Source: Bacillota bacterium (GTDB lineage Bacteria; Bacillota; Clostridia; Lachnospirales; Lachnospiraceae). Taken from it: a stretch of 6,799 nt of DNA. Shown here piece by piece: positions 6,198-6,799 of this stretch. Each line of letters starts with the position of its first letter. Position 1 is the first letter of the stretch. The stretch covers positions 1 to 6,799 of the forward strand of contig JAIIAN010000162.1 in the NCBI GenBank assembly GCA_022717655.1, in the 5' to 3' direction. Position numbers and translations under genes: made by a program. The notes beneath the pieces were generated by a model. The model made no database searches and was not told the origin of the DNA. It worked only from the letters and a program-made list of their open reading frames with translations.

Positions 6198-6799
6198 TTA
6201 TTTTGCCATTTCATAAATTGCCAGCATATCTGCCTCATATAATACTTTTGCAGAACCTTTATGTCCGCCTGTATTTAAACTGCATTTATGTGCCAGTTCT
6301 TTTAATTCCTCTTCACTTGGAGTCAGCCCCAGTTCACGAAGATTCGTCGGCATCTTGATTTCACGGAAAAATTCTTCGACAGCCTCAATTCCTCGCACTG
6401 CCATCTCTTCTACATTTCCTGTATCTTCAAGCCCCATTACCCGCACTGCAAATTTGTGGAAACGTTCCGGAATTTCTTTATAGACATATCTCGCCCAGCT
6501 TCCCCAAAGTGCTGCAAGCCCTGCTCCATGTGCTACATCATACACACCGCCAAGTTCATGTTCGAGCGCATGTGTCGCAAAATCATTTCCTCCATTTCCA
6601 CATCCGGTTAAGCCGTTATGAGAAAGACTTCCTGCCCACATTACTTCAGCTCTGGCATTATAATCTTTTGGATTTTCTTTTAAGATCTTTGTATTTTCAA
6701 TCACTGTACGCATCAATGCTTCGGCAATGCTGTCTGTCAGCTCCATATTTTCCCCTTGGGTAAAATAACGCTCCATTGTATGCATTAAAATATCGGTGC
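6198..6799 (-). CDS. Iron-dependent alcohol dehydrogenase (butanol dehydrogenase-like), N-terminus outside window
   Basis: C-terminal part, about 200 residues, of a group III iron-containing alcohol dehydrogenase of the BdhA/YqhD type, a cytosolic NAD(P)H-dependent enzyme interconverting aldehydes and alcohols in fermentation. The frame is open to the window edge, and upstream of the first in-frame ATG (6785) it still encodes family sequence: TDILMHTMERYFT. Both ends of the metal site are therefore visible: Asp and His in DILMH, and two histidines in HALEHELGGVYDVAHGAGLA, giving the usual Asp plus three His ligands. It ends in YEMAK with a TAA at 6198-6200. A full-length member has about 385-400 residues, so roughly half is missing. 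It sits 15 bp upstream of the SulP gene and is probably in the same transcript. The internal ATG at 6783-6785 is not the true start. Confidence 0.95.
   Translation of the reverse strand, partial: TDILMHTMERYFTQGENMELTDSIAEALMRTVIENTKILKENPKDYNARAEVMWAGSLSHNGLTGCGNGGNDFATHALEHELGGVYDVAHGAGLAALWGSWARYVYKEIPERFHKFAVRVMGLEDTGNVEEMAVRGIEAVEEFFREIKMPTNLRELGLTPSEEELKELAHKCSLNTGGHKGSAKVLYEADMLAIYEMAK

Noticed and set aside
6198..6785. A complete 195-residue protein starting at 6785
   Set aside because: The frame is open to the window edge and the codons before the ATG still encode alcohol dehydrogenase family sequence, including a metal-ligand aspartate, so this is the end of a longer gene.

Overview
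The window looks like a piece of a low-GC Firmicutes chromosome, most likely a gut-type Clostridia (Lachnospiraceae-like). This rests on AT-rich codon use, GGAGG-type ribosome binding sites, a sigma-A-like promoter with a TG-extended -10, and the kinds of protein encoded. The genus is inference. All convincing genes lie on the minus strand, so the biological order runs from high to low coordinates.

Region A (6799 to 2686) is a tight three-gene run. It holds the C-terminal part of an iron-dependent alcohol dehydrogenase, entering from outside the window. A SulP-family anion transporter with a STAS domain and an unusual charged helical tail follows after 15 bp. A MATE-family exporter comes last, its ATG overlapping the SulP stop codon (ATGA). 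The spacing suggests co-transcription. A shared physiological role for the three is not evident from sequence.

Region B (2685 to 2213) holds no protein gene but is the most interesting stretch. A near-consensus promoter sits 10 bp after the MATE stop. It drives about 365 nt of strongly structured RNA: a possible 12-bp closing helix made of two copies of the same palindrome, a GAAA-tetraloop hairpin, several more hairpins and a long-range helix. The RNA ends in a very strong intrinsic terminator, 63 bp before the start codon of the next gene. I cannot assign it to a known RNA family from memory. It may be a free-standing ncRNA or a transcription-attenuating leader of the polyamine genes.

Region C (2212 to 1) is a polyamine biosynthesis pair. 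A short-form, PLP-dependent Orn/Lys/Arg decarboxylase (SpeA-like) is followed after 29 bp by a SpeE-like aminopropyltransferase that runs off the window. The decarboxylase would supply the amine (agmatine, putrescine or cadaverine) and SpeE would add an aminopropyl group. SpeE keeps its catalytic aspartates but departs from the usual motifs at several substrate-pocket positions, so its exact donor and acceptor are open.
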